48,225 bases of DNA from Brasilonema sp. UFV-L1 (GCF_012912105.1 NZ_QMEA01000037.1:1-48225), one strand, 5' to 3'. Positions 24,178 through 33,820 are shown, counted from the first letter of the stretch. The notes: generated by a model from the letters alone, not told the origin. Program-made: numbers and translations.

Positions 24178-24302
24178 CAAATATAAAATCTATGATTTTG
24201 TATTAATGCACACTAAAATGAGAGTTCTATCTGTATGTTATTACAAAAATAGTCTTTTTGATATATTTTAAAAAAGAAAATACACTCAGTATGAAGGAGT
24301 AG

Positions 24303-25409
24303 ATGCAAATGATGCTTAATACAAATGCCAAAACTGATTTTCCAAATCTCAATAACGATAGTTTAACTATTAACAACACTGGAGAAGTTTTAGTTAGGAG
24401 TAATTTGGATAGTAATTTAGTGAGGAGGGGTATAGTATCAAATCGGTACTTTAACCTGATTATACTACCAACGGAAAATTGTAATTTTCGCTGCACTTAT
24501 TGTTATGAAGACTTTGCAGTAGGTCGGATGAAATCAGAGACAATTTTGGGAATTAAAGCATTACTTGAGAGGCGTTGTGCTGATTTAAGTTATTTGAATA
24601 TTGAATGGTTTGGTGGCGAACCTCTGACTGCTAAAGATATCGTCTTGGAAATTTCTAAGTACGCTAGCTCATTAGTCTACAGGTATCCCCAATTACGTTA
24701 TTTGGGTAGTATGACGACAAATGCATACTTATTAAATTACAACACAATTACATCTCTAGCAAATGTTGGTGTTCGACATTATCAAATTTCTCTTGATGGA
24801 CCTCGTGATGTCCATAATAAAAGTCGAATTCGTGCTGATGGTGCCAGTACATTTGACCGAATTTGGGCTAATTTATTAGCAATCCGCGATAGCTCACTAT
24901 CAGTTTCTATTCTGCTGCGTATTCACTTTAGTGTAGATACTTTTGAACTCATTGATCCATTGATTGAGGACATTAGAAGAGAATTTTTAGATGATTCAAG
25001 ATTTTCTGTTGTTTTCAGACCAATTGAACGCTTTGGTAGTCCTAAAAACGCATCACTCAAAATATTTTCGGAGACAGAAAAAAAGGAAGCAGTTAAATCT
25101 CTACAAACTAAGTTGTTTGGCGAAAATTTTGCCTCACCGCAAAATCTCTGTGAGCCGGATGATTATGTCTGTTACGCATCACGACCCAACTCTTTGGTCA
25201 TTCGTTCTAATGGTGATGTAGGCAAGTGTACCGTGGCTCTCTACGATGAGCGGAATAAGATTGCTTCTTTACAACCGGATGGAACGCTAAAGTTAATACC
25301 AGGTCGTCTTGCTCCTTGGCTGCGTGGCATTGAAACCCTTGATCCCGAAACGCTAGGGTGTCCCCTTGTTGGTCTACCGTCAAACAACGAAGTTAGTTCT
25401 AATTCATAA
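24303..25409 (+). CDS. Radical SAM RiPP maturase (second)
   Basis: A 368-residue protein. The SAM-cluster motif is C60-x3-C64-x2-C67 (CNFRCTYC) and the next strand is WFGGEPL. The C-terminal Cys are few (VCYAS...GKCTVAL...LGCPL), so the SPASM region looks reduced and perhaps binds one auxiliary cluster. ATG 24303 is only three bases after AAGGAG; ATG 24309 gives better spacing and may be the true start. With the NHLP precursor (core KFIDVDVWKCK) and the 376-residue partner it forms a compact RiPP unit. Expected chemistry is radical cross-linking at Trp, Lys or Cys, but the exact bond cannot be read from the sequence. Confidence 0.9.
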   Translation: MQMMLNTNAKTDFPNLNNDSLTINNTGEVLVRSNLDSNLVRRGIVSNRYFNLIILPTENCNFRCTYCYEDFAVGRMKSETILGIKALLERRCADLSYLNIEWFGGEPLTAKDIVLEISKYASSLVYRYPQLRYLGSMTTNAYLLNYNTITSLANVGVRHYQISLDGPRDVHNKSRIRADGASTFDRIWANLLAIRDSSLSVSILLRIHFSVDTFELIDPLIEDIRREFLDDSRFSVVFRPIERFGSPKNASLKIFSETEKKEAVKSLQTKLFGENFASPQNLCEPDDYVCYASRPNSLVIRSNGDVGKCTVALYDERNKIASLQPDGTLKLIPGRLAPWLRGIETLDPETLGCPLVGLPSNNEVSSNS

Positions 25410-25493
25410 GAAAAAGCATTGTCTAGGTAATCAAAACACCTGGCTTTGACGATCTAAAGAATTGTAAACAGATTATATTCCCAAGCAAAAACA

Positions 25494-26552
25494 GTGTTCA
25501 GTACGCCCTGTCAGTCAATAACTGATTCCTACAATAAACTTGTACAGACTACTCTGGAGTATTATCGGCGTGGTTGTGCAAAGCCCATTCAGATGACATC
25601 AGAGTTTTCTGGTGACTCAGCCCAGCAAATGGTGCAAACCTTTATACAAACCCGCTTGCCACTCGCCGACCAACTGCTCATGCGTAGGTTTGAGAATGCT
25701 CGGACTCGAGGACTGATTGCTACTCGTCAAGGAAACCTCATAGCGGCTGAACGTGCATTTGCAGTAGCGCATACACCTCTTCAATTAGGAAAGCTTTCGT
25801 CTGAGGGAAATCTGCTTTACCAATCTCTCTTAGAACAGGCAGAAGCTTACCTTGACTATCGCCGTGGTGATTTTGACCAAGCTCGTAACCGAACGTTTGA
25901 GGCGATAAGAATTGATGTAGTGTTGGAGGAAAAATACGGGTATGACTTTCTTCTTTTACATCGTATTCAACTCGTCCATAATCTTGTGCGTATTGACGCA
26001 CGTTGTCTGTGGTTTGATCGCGCTATTGGACTTGCCTGTCAAATTCTCAACTACTTGGAAGGAGCATTGGAGGCTTTACCAATTCTAGGTTCTTGGGATT
26101 ACGAACGTGTTGCGCGTCAATCTCCTAAGCTTGTCGCTGCCATGTTTGCTCAAGTGACCAATGAGCTTGCTCTGATTTTGGCAGGGAAGAACCGTCAGCT
26201 TGATCGCGATCTGTTTGAAGTTACTTCCACTCACTTGCACTTACCAACTAATAGTAACTGCCACTGCCACCCACGTGCTTACGCATGGTTGCTTATTAAG
26301 CAGGCATTCATAAATAACGATGTTGTCACTTTCCTAGAACGAGCGTCTCACTTCCTTAGTGAGGGACGTTCTGACACCCCATTGCTTTGGTACGCAACTG
26401 TCATCGATTTGATTAGCCTGTGCAATGAGCTTGATATTCCAGAATCTGAGTTGGTAAGGCAGGAGGTCGCTAGAGAAGCGGTAACCTGGGAATATTGCCC
26501 ACAAAAGCTTTTACCCCTACTTGGTGTCTGTTCAAAGACTGAGAGAGCATAA
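25494..26552 (+). CDS. TPR-like helical repeat protein, unknown
   Basis: 352 residues from GTG 25494; ATG 25594 is an alternative. It is almost wholly helical, with TPR-like units such as GLIATRQGNLIAAERAFAVA and EQAEAYLDYRRGDFDQARNR. No catalytic motif is seen. It contains a Cys/His cluster, NCHCHPRAYAW. It lies between the second radical SAM gene and the export module and may act as a scaffold or peptide-binding adaptor. I do not recognise a named family. Confidence 0.7.
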   Translation: MFSTPCQSITDSYNKLVQTTLEYYRRGCAKPIQMTSEFSGDSAQQMVQTFIQTRLPLADQLLMRRFENARTRGLIATRQGNLIAAERAFAVAHTPLQLGKLSSEGNLLYQSLLEQAEAYLDYRRGDFDQARNRTFEAIRIDVVLEEKYGYDFLLLHRIQLVHNLVRIDARCLWFDRAIGLACQILNYLEGALEALPILGSWDYERVARQSPKLVAAMFAQVTNELALILAGKNRQLDRDLFEVTSTHLHLPTNSNCHCHPRAYAWLLIKQAFINNDVVTFLERASHFLSEGRSDTPLLWYATVIDLISLCNELDIPESELVRQEVAREAVTWEYCPQKLLPLLGVCSKTERA

Positions 26553-26614
26553 CAGTCACACTTATTGAATCACAGGCGATCGCACTCCTTTAACACCAAG
26601 CAGCACCGAAAATA

Positions 26615-26663
26615 TTGCGATTTTTACCAAAAGATTCTGCATTGTGGGCGGGTGTTGCACTTT
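26615..26663 (+). promoter_or_regulatory. Shared upstream element, copy 3
   Basis: TTGCGATTTTTAC...ATTCTGCATTGTGGGC...GTTGCACTTTC, about 100 bases upstream of the HlyD-like gene. It aligns gaplessly to copies 1 and 2, placing the exporter and two precursor units under one shared element. Confidence 0.65.
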
Positions 26664-26763
26664 CTAAGCTAGCAATTACAAATCCTTGTTAGAGAACTTG
26701 ACATATCTGGAGCTACAAAACAAGGGATATCTTTAAGCATAAGCAATTCTCAAGGCACTTTCA

Positions 26764-28209
26764 ATGTTAGACCAAAAGCGCAGCTTATTCCGAAAAGAAT
26801 CAATCGAGCGGCTATCTTCCCCTGAAAGACTAGACCAACTCATGCAGGTGGTCAGTCCTAAAAGCTGGCTACCTCTAGCCGCCTTAGGTTCCTTGGTAGC
26901 AGTTGCCATCGTCTGGAGTATTTATGGACGTATCCCCATCACTGTCGAAGGTCGAGGAGTAGTGATTTACCCCCGCAAAGTTGTGCCGCTGCAATCGAAA
27001 AGCGCAGGGCAGTTACTTGCTCTCGATGTCAAAGTTGGGGATGTCGTCAAAAAGGGACAGGTGCTGGCGACAATTGACCAAGCTGAACTGCGCAAGCAAC
27101 TACAACAGCAACGCGCTAAACTGAGGGAACTAGAATCGCAAGACCAAGCGGTTGGTTCGTTGCAAGGACAAAGGCTCGAACAGGAAAAACTCTCAATGCA
27201 GCAGCAACGGCTGTATCTCCAGCAACGCATCCGGGAACTTCATGCCCTGACACCTCTGGTAAAAACCAAAGGCAAGGACTCTATTAAGCAGCAACGCCAG
27301 GGCTTGCAACAACGTATCCGGGAAGCCCAAACTCTGACTCCCGTTTTTAAGCAGAGACTGGAAATCCGCAGACAGCTACGCGAAAAAGAAAGAGCAATTT
27401 CAGGTGATGAAGTTCTCAAAGCAGAACAGGAATATCTAGAAAACTTGCAAAAAATTTCTGAACTCCAAGCTCAGTTGAAGGAATTGGACGTTAAGGAGAC
27501 TGAACAAGAAAAAGTCTATCGTGAAAACCTCAGTACAATGTCTGACTTGCAAGCTCAGTTGAAACAACTTGACAGCAAACAAGCTTCTCAAGCTCAACAA
27601 GACTTAGAAAATGCAACTGTCCGCAAAAAAGAGATTCAAGAAGTCAATCGAGAAATTGTCAAACTAGAACTGCAACTAGGCAATAACAGCCAGATTATTA
27701 GTCAACATAATGGACGCATTCTCGAACTCACTGTTACGCCTGGGCAAGTCGTCAATGCAGGAACCCGCTTGGCAACCGTGGAGGTGGAGAATCCATCCAA
27801 CAAGCTGGTTGGCGTCACCTATTTTCCGGTTGCGGAAGGCAAGAAAATTCAGTCGGGTATGGCAATCCAAATTACCCCCCAAACCATTAAACGAGAACGC
27901 TTTGGTGGCATTGTCGGTACTGTAACTAGTATCTCACGGTTTCCCATTACAAAAGAGGCAGCCGCTAATGAGGTGGGCAATTCAGAAGTCGTAGAAGGTT
28001 TAGTATCTCAAAAACAAGAAGGTCTGATGCAAGTATTCGCTGAGCTACAGACGGATTCCACCTTCAGCGGCTACAAGTGGTCTTCTTCCACCGGACCACG
28101 CCTAAAAATCTCTCCTGGAACTACCACTGTTGTTCGAGTCAAGGTGGATGAACGCGCTCCCATCACCTTCGTTTTACCTATCTTGAGGTCCTTCAGTGGT
28201 ATCTACTAA
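26764..28209 (+). CDS. HlyD-family NHLM-system secretion adaptor
   Basis: A 481-residue membrane-fusion protein. It has a short cytoplasmic N-terminus, one TM helix (about 37-58, WLPLAALGSLVAVAIVWSIY) and a lipoyl-like half (SKSAGQLLALDVKVGDVVKKGQVLATID). A long coiled-coil hairpin follows (about 110-310, rich in Gln/Leu/Glu), then the second lipoyl half (ILELTVTPGQVVNAGTRLATVE) and a beta-barrel. It matches the NHLM bacteriocin-system secretion protein type. It bridges the inner-membrane exporters to the envelope. Its end overlaps the next gene by 14 bases, so it is made with the C39 exporter. Confidence 0.93.
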   Translation: MLDQKRSLFRKESIERLSSPERLDQLMQVVSPKSWLPLAALGSLVAVAIVWSIYGRIPITVEGRGVVIYPRKVVPLQSKSAGQLLALDVKVGDVVKKGQVLATIDQAELRKQLQQQRAKLRELESQDQAVGSLQGQRLEQEKLSMQQQRLYLQQRIRELHALTPLVKTKGKDSIKQQRQGLQQRIREAQTLTPVFKQRLEIRRQLREKERAISGDEVLKAEQEYLENLQKISELQAQLKELDVKETEQEKVYRENLSTMSDLQAQLKQLDSKQASQAQQDLENATVRKKEIQEVNREIVKLELQLGNNSQIISQHNGRILELTVTPGQVVNAGTRLATVEVENPSNKLVGVTYFPVAEGKKIQSGMAIQITPQTIKRERFGGIVGTVTSISRFPITKEAAANEVGNSEVVEGLVSQKQEGLMQVFAELQTDSTFSGYKWSSSTGPRLKISPGTTTVVRVKVDERAPITFVLPILRSFSGIY

Positions 28210-30517
28210 TCCAACTTTAGAAACACCTATTAATCCTTTGCGGTACTTGCAAACACTTCTCAAAAGCAGAGGCAGGCGGCGCGTCAAAACCCCCACTCTC
28301 CTACAAATGGAGGCTGTGGAATGTGGAGCTGCTGCGTTAGGAATTATTTTAGGTTACTACCGTCGAGTTGTACCACTGCCAGAACTGCGTCGAGAATGCG
28401 GAGTTTCCCGCGATGGTAGCAAGGCGTCTAATGTGCTGAAAGCTGCCAGAAGCTACGGACTCCAAGCGAAAGGTTTTAAAAAAGAACTGAAGCAACTGCA
28501 AGACCTACGCCCTCCTTATATTGTCTTCTGGAATTTCAACCACTTCCTGGTAGTGGAGGGATTTGGCAAAGAACGCGTTTATCTCAATGACCCCGGTACT
28601 GGTCCGCGTACTGTGTCCCAACAGGAATTTGACGAGGGGTATACCGGAGTGGTGCTGGTGATGGAACCAGGCACTGAGTTCACTAAAGGTGGTCGCAAAC
28701 CCAGTATGGTAACAGCACTGTGGGAACGGCTACAAGGTGCTGCTGGTGCTTTAGTTTACTGTATAATCGCGGGTTTTTTCTTAACTCTTATCGGGCTAGT
28801 GGTACCGGTATTTAGCCAAGTATTTGTAGATGATATATTAGTGCAGCAACGGCAACACTGGCTGCGTCCTCTGCTTTTAGGAATGGCGATCGCAGCCGTA
28901 CTCCAAGGGTCACTAACGTTACTGCGGTTGCGCTACCTACGCCGCCTGAAAATCAAGCTGTCTGTCGGCATGTCCAGCCGTTTTCTCTGGCACATCCTGC
29001 GTTTACCTGTTGGTTTTTACGCCCAACGATTTGCTGGAGAAATCAGCAATCGTACCAGTCTCAACGACCAAGTTGCTGATGTCCTTTCCGGAAAGTTGGC
29101 GACTACAGGCATCGATACGGTAATGGTGATTTTTTACGCCGCAGTCATGTTCCAGTATGACTGGGTACTGACCTTGATTGTAGTTACTTTTGCTGCTGTG
29201 AATGTCTTAACATTACAGTGGATTTCCCGACAACGGGTAGACGCGAATCAGCGATTGATACAAGAGTATGGCAAAGCTGCTGGCGCGTCGATAGCTGCTC
29301 TCCAAAGTATAGAAACACTCAAGGCATCTGGGTTAGAGTCGGATTTCTTTTCCCGATGGTCAGGTTACTACACCAAGGCTATCAATTCCCAGCAAGAACT
29401 TGGTGTCACAAACCAGATTTTCTCAGTATTACCCACGCTCTTATCAGCCCTCTCGTCTATGCTCTTGTTGGTTGTAGGCGGTTTACGGGTAATGGGTGGA
29501 CACCTTAGCATTGGGATGCTTATAGCTTTTCAAGGTCTAATGCACAGTTTTCAGGAGCCTGTAAACAATCTTGTCAACTTTGGTAGTACTCTTCAAGAAC
29601 TGGAGGGCAATTTAATTCGCCTAGATGATGTGCTGGACAACCCGATAGATCCGATAGTAGAGCATAGGAGAGAGGGAGAAAACAATTCAAAATGGACTGC
29701 GTCCCGCTGCGCTAACAAAATTCAAAATTCAAAATTAGAAATCTCTTCCTCATCTTCCTCATCTTCCTCATCTGTTCTGCCTAGATTACAGGGGTATGTT
29801 GAGCTGCGGAACATCACATTTGGCTATAGCCGCTTAGATCCCCCCCTAATTGAAAACTTGAACCTCTCGGTTAAACCCGGACAGCGAGTCGCTTTGGTCG
29901 GTGGGAGTGGTTCTGGCAAATCTACTGTAGCCAAAGTGGTCAGTGGGCTTTATCAACCTTGGGCGGGAGAAATTTTGTTTGATGGTAAACCCAGAGAGGA
30001 GATTCCGCATCAAGTACTTACTAACTCGGTTGCAATGGTAGAACAGGATATCCTGCTGTTTGGCGGAACTGTCAGGGATAATTTAACTTTATGGGATACT
30101 ACGGTATCAGACAAAAGCTTGATTCGAGCTTGTCAGGATGCAGCGATCGCTGATGTAATTCTTTCCATGTCTGGCGGGTTCGATGGAGAACTGATAGAAG
30201 GTGCTGCTAATTTAAGTGGAGGTCAGCGACAGCGGCTGGAAATAGCACGCGCTTTGGTCAACAACCCCTCTATACTCGTTATGGATGAAGCTACTAGCGC
30301 CTTGGATGCGGAAACCGAAAAAATTATTGATGAGAATCTGCGGCGACGGGGATGCACCTGCATAATTGTCGCACACCGCTTAAGCACTATCCGGGACTGT
30401 GATGAAATCATTGTCCTAGAACGAGGAAAGGTGGTACAACGAGGCACTCACCAACAATTGTGGCACGTTGAGGGTGTGTACTCGCGATTAATTCGCACTG
30501 AAGGTGAAGCGCTTTAG
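28196..30517 (+). CDS. NHLM peptidase-C39/ABC bacteriocin exporter
   Basis: A 773-residue three-domain transporter. The C39 peptidase comprises residues ~30-150, with catalytic Cys43 in MEAVECGAA, His116 in NFNHFLVVEG, Asp132 in LNDPGTG and oxyanion Gln37. It cuts after double-Gly leaders. Six TM helices lie at ~180-470. The nucleotide-binding domain (~530-773) has Walker A Lys575 in GGSGSGKST, signature LSGGQRQR and Walker B ILVMDEATSALD. GTG 28196 has GAGG seven bases upstream. The linker (~490-530) is extended by an in-frame repeat that encodes NSKWTASRCANKIQNSKLE and a run of ten Ser. It is the expected leader peptidase/exporter for all the VAGG/IAGG/SGG precursors here. Confidence 0.95.
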   Translation: MVSTNPTLETPINPLRYLQTLLKSRGRRRVKTPTLLQMEAVECGAAALGIILGYYRRVVPLPELRRECGVSRDGSKASNVLKAARSYGLQAKGFKKELKQLQDLRPPYIVFWNFNHFLVVEGFGKERVYLNDPGTGPRTVSQQEFDEGYTGVVLVMEPGTEFTKGGRKPSMVTALWERLQGAAGALVYCIIAGFFLTLIGLVVPVFSQVFVDDILVQQRQHWLRPLLLGMAIAAVLQGSLTLLRLRYLRRLKIKLSVGMSSRFLWHILRLPVGFYAQRFAGEISNRTSLNDQVADVLSGKLATTGIDTVMVIFYAAVMFQYDWVLTLIVVTFAAVNVLTLQWISRQRVDANQRLIQEYGKAAGASIAALQSIETLKASGLESDFFSRWSGYYTKAINSQQELGVTNQIFSVLPTLLSALSSMLLLVVGGLRVMGGHLSIGMLIAFQGLMHSFQEPVNNLVNFGSTLQELEGNLIRLDDVLDNPIDPIVEHRREGENNSKWTASRCANKIQNSKLEISSSSSSSSSSVLPRLQGYVELRNITFGYSRLDPPLIENLNLSVKPGQRVALVGGSGSGKSTVAKVVSGLYQPWAGEILFDGKPREEIPHQVLTNSVAMVEQDILLFGGTVRDNLTLWDTTVSDKSLIRACQDAAIADVILSMSGGFDGELIEGAANLSGGQRQRLEIARALVNNPSILVMDEATSALDAETEKIIDENLRRRGCTCIIVAHRLSTIRDCDEIIVLERGKVVQRGTHQQLWHVEGVYSRLIRTEGEAL
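29684..29770. repeat. Extragenic repeat inserted in the exporter linker
   Basis: AATTCAAAATGGACTGCGTCCC, read in overlapping parts, leads into ATTCAAA heptamers (29717-29737) and three exact copies of TCTTCCTCA (29744-29770). The GGACTGCGTCCCGC/ATTCAAA combination recurs in the intergenic region after this gene (30520-30570). The insertion length keeps the frame. Confidence 0.75.
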
Positions 30518-30607
30518 GAAATTCAAAATTCAATCCGGGACTGCGTCCCGCAGAGCGATCAAAATTCAAAAAAGCAATTTTTAATTTTTAATTGGAGCAA
30601 GGCGACA
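30518..30607. repeat. Intergenic ATTCAAA / GGACTGCGTCCCGC repeat
   Basis: A non-coding counterpart of the repeat in the preceding gene: AAATTCAAAATTCAAT, then GGGACTGCGTCCCGC (self-complementary) and more ATTCAAAA. It separates the two exporter genes, which probably remain co-transcribed. Confidence 0.7.
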
Positions 30608-33493
30608 ATGGAGGGGCAAGTTTATATAGTTAAGGGTAATGAGCCGATACTGCTGGATGACCTAGATAAGGTTTGGATAATTCAGTCTGGGTCTATGGCG
30701 TTGTTTGCGGTTACAGTCAAAGATGGTGTTATAGAAGGTACTCGCCGTTATCTATGCACGGTGAATCAGGGTGAAGCACTTTTCGGAACTTATGTCAACT
30801 CTTTTGTCCCACAAGGCCAGATTTTGGCAGTACCGATTGGGGAAACGCAGTTGTTACAAGTAGATCACGAATGTTGGGAGCAGCTGTTAAGCAATGGAGA
30901 TGCGAGGGCGATTACTTGGATAGAAAGTTGGCTGCTGCAACTCGCCAGTACACTCTCCCATGTTGCGACACCAGCAATTCAAGTGAGGGCTTCTGCAGCA
31001 GCACGATTTTCTTTGAACAATGGTCAGACTTTCCAACCTGAATCAGATGTTGTTTGTTGGGTACAGTTGACTCAAGGAAGTGTCCGTTTCTTGGGGTTTG
31101 AGGAACTGACTTTGACAAGTGCAGCACAAACTTTTCCCGTCAATGACAGAATGTGGTTAGAAGCTGTAGAGGGGGTTCAGCTTACCACTGTGACCACTTC
31201 AGAAATCCAAAATCCAGATATCATCAAAGCAGGGCTATCCCAGCTTCATACTCAACTCCTACACTGCATTTACCTGCTGGATGAACGGGAAGCACACGAA
31301 GAACTACAGCGGTTGCGCGATCGCCAACGTCTTAATCGTCAAGTCACAGCGGAAGCTTTAGGGGAATTAGCATCAACCCTGAACTACCAAGACGGGAACT
31401 TTTTCCTGGAAGGTACACCTTTGTTAGTTGCTGCTGGTGCAGTCGGAAGAGCTATGGGTGTGAAAATTCGCCCTCCTGCTCGTTCAGAAAACCTCAAGCG
31501 GGTAAAAGAGCCACTAGAGGCAATTGTTCGGGCTTCGCGCATCCGGATGCGGCGGGTGCTGTTGCGGGACAACTGGTGGGAGAAAGATTGTGGTCCAATG
31601 GTTGCCTATACTCAAGAAGATAACCGACCTGTAGCGCTGCTGAGCGTTTCTGCAACTTCCTATGAAATGTTTGACCCAATTGAGCAGACTCGTGTAAGAG
31701 TAGATGAGCAGATAGCTGTAACATTAACTCCAGTCGCTTATATGTTTTATCGGTCTTTGCCCGATAAAGCTCTCAAAGCTTTGGATCTACTACAGTTTGC
31801 ACTTAAAGGACGTGGCAGGGAACTACTTGCCATTTTAGTTACAGGAATTGCTGTCACGCTTCTGGGGATGGTTACACCTCAAGCGACTGCAATTCTCATG
31901 GACAATGCGATTCCAGATAGTGACAGAGGATTATTGCTGCAAGTAGGATTAGGGCTGTTGGCTGCAGCTTTAGGCACAGCTTTATTTCAGCTAGCTCAAG
32001 GCTTTGCTATTTTGCGTCTGGAATCAGCTTCTGACGCTTCCACTCAAGCCGCTGTATGGGACCGATTATTGAACCTACCAGTATCCTTTTTCCGCCAGTA
32101 CACAACAGGTGATCTTCAGTCGCGGGTATCATCAATTAGTACAATCCGTCGCCAACTTAGTGGCAGGACTTTGATAAATCTTATTACTAGCCTGTTTGCA
32201 CTGTTTTACTTAGGGCAATTGTTTTATTACAACTTCAAATTAGCCCTCGTTGCTGTTGGTGTGGCAGTAGTTGCGATCGCTATCACTACAATCTCTGGCA
32301 CACTCCTCGTTCGTAAGGTTCGTCCACTGCTGGAATTGCAGGGAAATATTTTTGGACAGACGGTGCAGCTCATCAATGGCATTTCTAAATTGCATATTGC
32401 TGGGGCTGAGGAACGCGCTTTTGCCTGTTGGAGTAAAAACTACAGTCGGCAAGTTAAGCTTGAACTGAGCACACAGCAAGTTGAAGATTTTGTTGCACTT
32501 TTCAATACTGTGATGCCTACACTGACGAATGGAGTCCTTTTTTGGTTTACTATCAGCTTGCTTGAGGAGGCTAAAACTTCAGGAGGTATCGGACTATCCC
32601 TTGGCACCTTCTTAGCTTTCAATACAGCTTTTGGCAATTTTATTCAAGGAGCCACAAACCTGAGCAATACAGTTACTGAAGTTTTGCAAGTCATTCCTCA
32701 GTGGAAACGCACTCAGCCAATTCTGGGAAGCATACCAGAAGTGGATCTGAGTAAAGCTGATCCTGGTAAGCTCGTAGGTAGGATTGTTGTGGATCATGTG
32801 ACCTTCCGCTACCGGAGTGATGGACCACTGACGCTGGATGATGTAAGTATTTATGCAGAGCCTGGGGAGTTTATTGCGTTGGTAGGAGGCTCTGGCAGCG
32901 GTAAATCAACGATATTCCGATTATTGCTGGGGTTTGAAACTCCGGAAGCTGGTAGCATTTACTACGATGGTCAAGATTTGTCTGGGTTAGATGTTGACGC
33001 AGTACGCCGACAGTTGGGTGTGGTCTTGCAGGGTGGTCAACTGACATCAGCTTCCATTTTTGATAATATCGCTGGCGGTGCTCAGATTACTCTGGATGAA
33101 GCTTGGGAAGCAGCCCGAATGTCTGGGTTTGCTGACGATGTTGCAGCCATGCCAATGGAAATGCATACAGTGATTAGTGAAGGCGGAGGTAATCTTTCTG
33201 GGGGACAACGACAGCGGCTGCTGATTGCTCGCGCTTTGGCATTGAAACCTCGAATTTTGCTATTCGATGAGGCGACTAGTGCTTTAGATAACAAAACTCA
33301 GGCAATTGTCAGTGAAAGCTTGGAAAAGCTGCAAGTTACTAGGATAGCGATCGCCCACCGCCTCAGTACTATCCGCAACGCTCACCGTATTTATGTACTC
33401 CAAGCAGGTCGAACTTTGCAGCAGGGTAGTTTTGAGGAACTGGCTAGAGTTGAGGGGCTGTTTGCTCAGTTAATGGCTCGGCAGATGACGTGA
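30608..33493 (+). CDS. NHLM ABC exporter with N-terminal sensor-like region
   Basis: A 961-residue protein lacking a C39 peptidase. The first ~400 residues include cNMP/cupin-like strands (ILLDDLDKVWIIQSGSMALF, QTFQPESDVVCWVQLTQGSV) and a basic stretch that matches the NHLM permease/ATP-binding family layout. Six TM helices lie at ~400-680. The NBD (~720-961) has Walker A Lys766 in GGSGSGKST, signature NLSGGQRQR and Walker B ILLFDEATSALD. It probably pairs with the upstream C39 exporter as a heterodimer, or acts as a second exporter using the same HlyD adaptor. An ordinary length for its family. It is the last gene of the export operon. Confidence 0.93.
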   Translation: MEGQVYIVKGNEPILLDDLDKVWIIQSGSMALFAVTVKDGVIEGTRRYLCTVNQGEALFGTYVNSFVPQGQILAVPIGETQLLQVDHECWEQLLSNGDARAITWIESWLLQLASTLSHVATPAIQVRASAAARFSLNNGQTFQPESDVVCWVQLTQGSVRFLGFEELTLTSAAQTFPVNDRMWLEAVEGVQLTTVTTSEIQNPDIIKAGLSQLHTQLLHCIYLLDEREAHEELQRLRDRQRLNRQVTAEALGELASTLNYQDGNFFLEGTPLLVAAGAVGRAMGVKIRPPARSENLKRVKEPLEAIVRASRIRMRRVLLRDNWWEKDCGPMVAYTQEDNRPVALLSVSATSYEMFDPIEQTRVRVDEQIAVTLTPVAYMFYRSLPDKALKALDLLQFALKGRGRELLAILVTGIAVTLLGMVTPQATAILMDNAIPDSDRGLLLQVGLGLLAAALGTALFQLAQGFAILRLESASDASTQAAVWDRLLNLPVSFFRQYTTGDLQSRVSSISTIRRQLSGRTLINLITSLFALFYLGQLFYYNFKLALVAVGVAVVAIAITTISGTLLVRKVRPLLELQGNIFGQTVQLINGISKLHIAGAEERAFACWSKNYSRQVKLELSTQQVEDFVALFNTVMPTLTNGVLFWFTISLLEEAKTSGGIGLSLGTFLAFNTAFGNFIQGATNLSNTVTEVLQVIPQWKRTQPILGSIPEVDLSKADPGKLVGRIVVDHVTFRYRSDGPLTLDDVSIYAEPGEFIALVGGSGSGKSTIFRLLLGFETPEAGSIYYDGQDLSGLDVDAVRRQLGVVLQGGQLTSASIFDNIAGGAQITLDEAWEAARMSGFADDVAAMPMEMHTVISEGGGNLSGGQRQRLLIARALALKPRILLFDEATSALDNKTQAIVSESLEKLQVTRIAIAHRLSTIRNAHRIYVLQAGRTLQQGSFEELARVEGLFAQLMARQMT

Positions 33494-33667
33494 TTTTAAC
33501 CCAAATCTTCCATGTTGCTTTCTGTTGGCTTTTTTTTGAGCCACTCCGCGCGAGCGCATAGACGCGGATTCAGGCGGAGGTATTCTAGCGACTGACGCCT
33601 CTGTTGTGAGTTCTTTTTGTTTTTGCTGTTAGTAGCTTCGCCAGTCCATTCGTAAGCTCCGACAAAA

Positions 33668-33820
33668 CGTGTCACCTGCACTATACCCGAATGGACAATA
33701 CCTGAAACCGATATCTCTGCAATCTTAGCAGCAGGACGCCATATTTCTTTTAAAACTCAAGTCTTTGTAGATTTCTTTGCCAATCGATTTCGTGGAGTTC
33801 CTTATTGGGATGCGAACTGA
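33668..33820 (+). pseudogene. LysR-type regulator C-terminal remnant
   Basis: About 50 codons read CTIPEWTIPETDISAI, then AAGRHISFKTQVFVDFFANR, then FRGVPYWDAN and a TGA stop. This is the usual tail of LysR-family effector domains. No HTH or upstream effector part is found; the DNA just before is GC-rich repeat. It is a truncated relic, with no start codon of its own. Confidence 0.6.

Noticed and set aside
33496-33681. Minus-strand 61-codon frame after the exporter
   Set aside because: Runs through GC-rich repeat and the LysR remnant; no recognisable domain.
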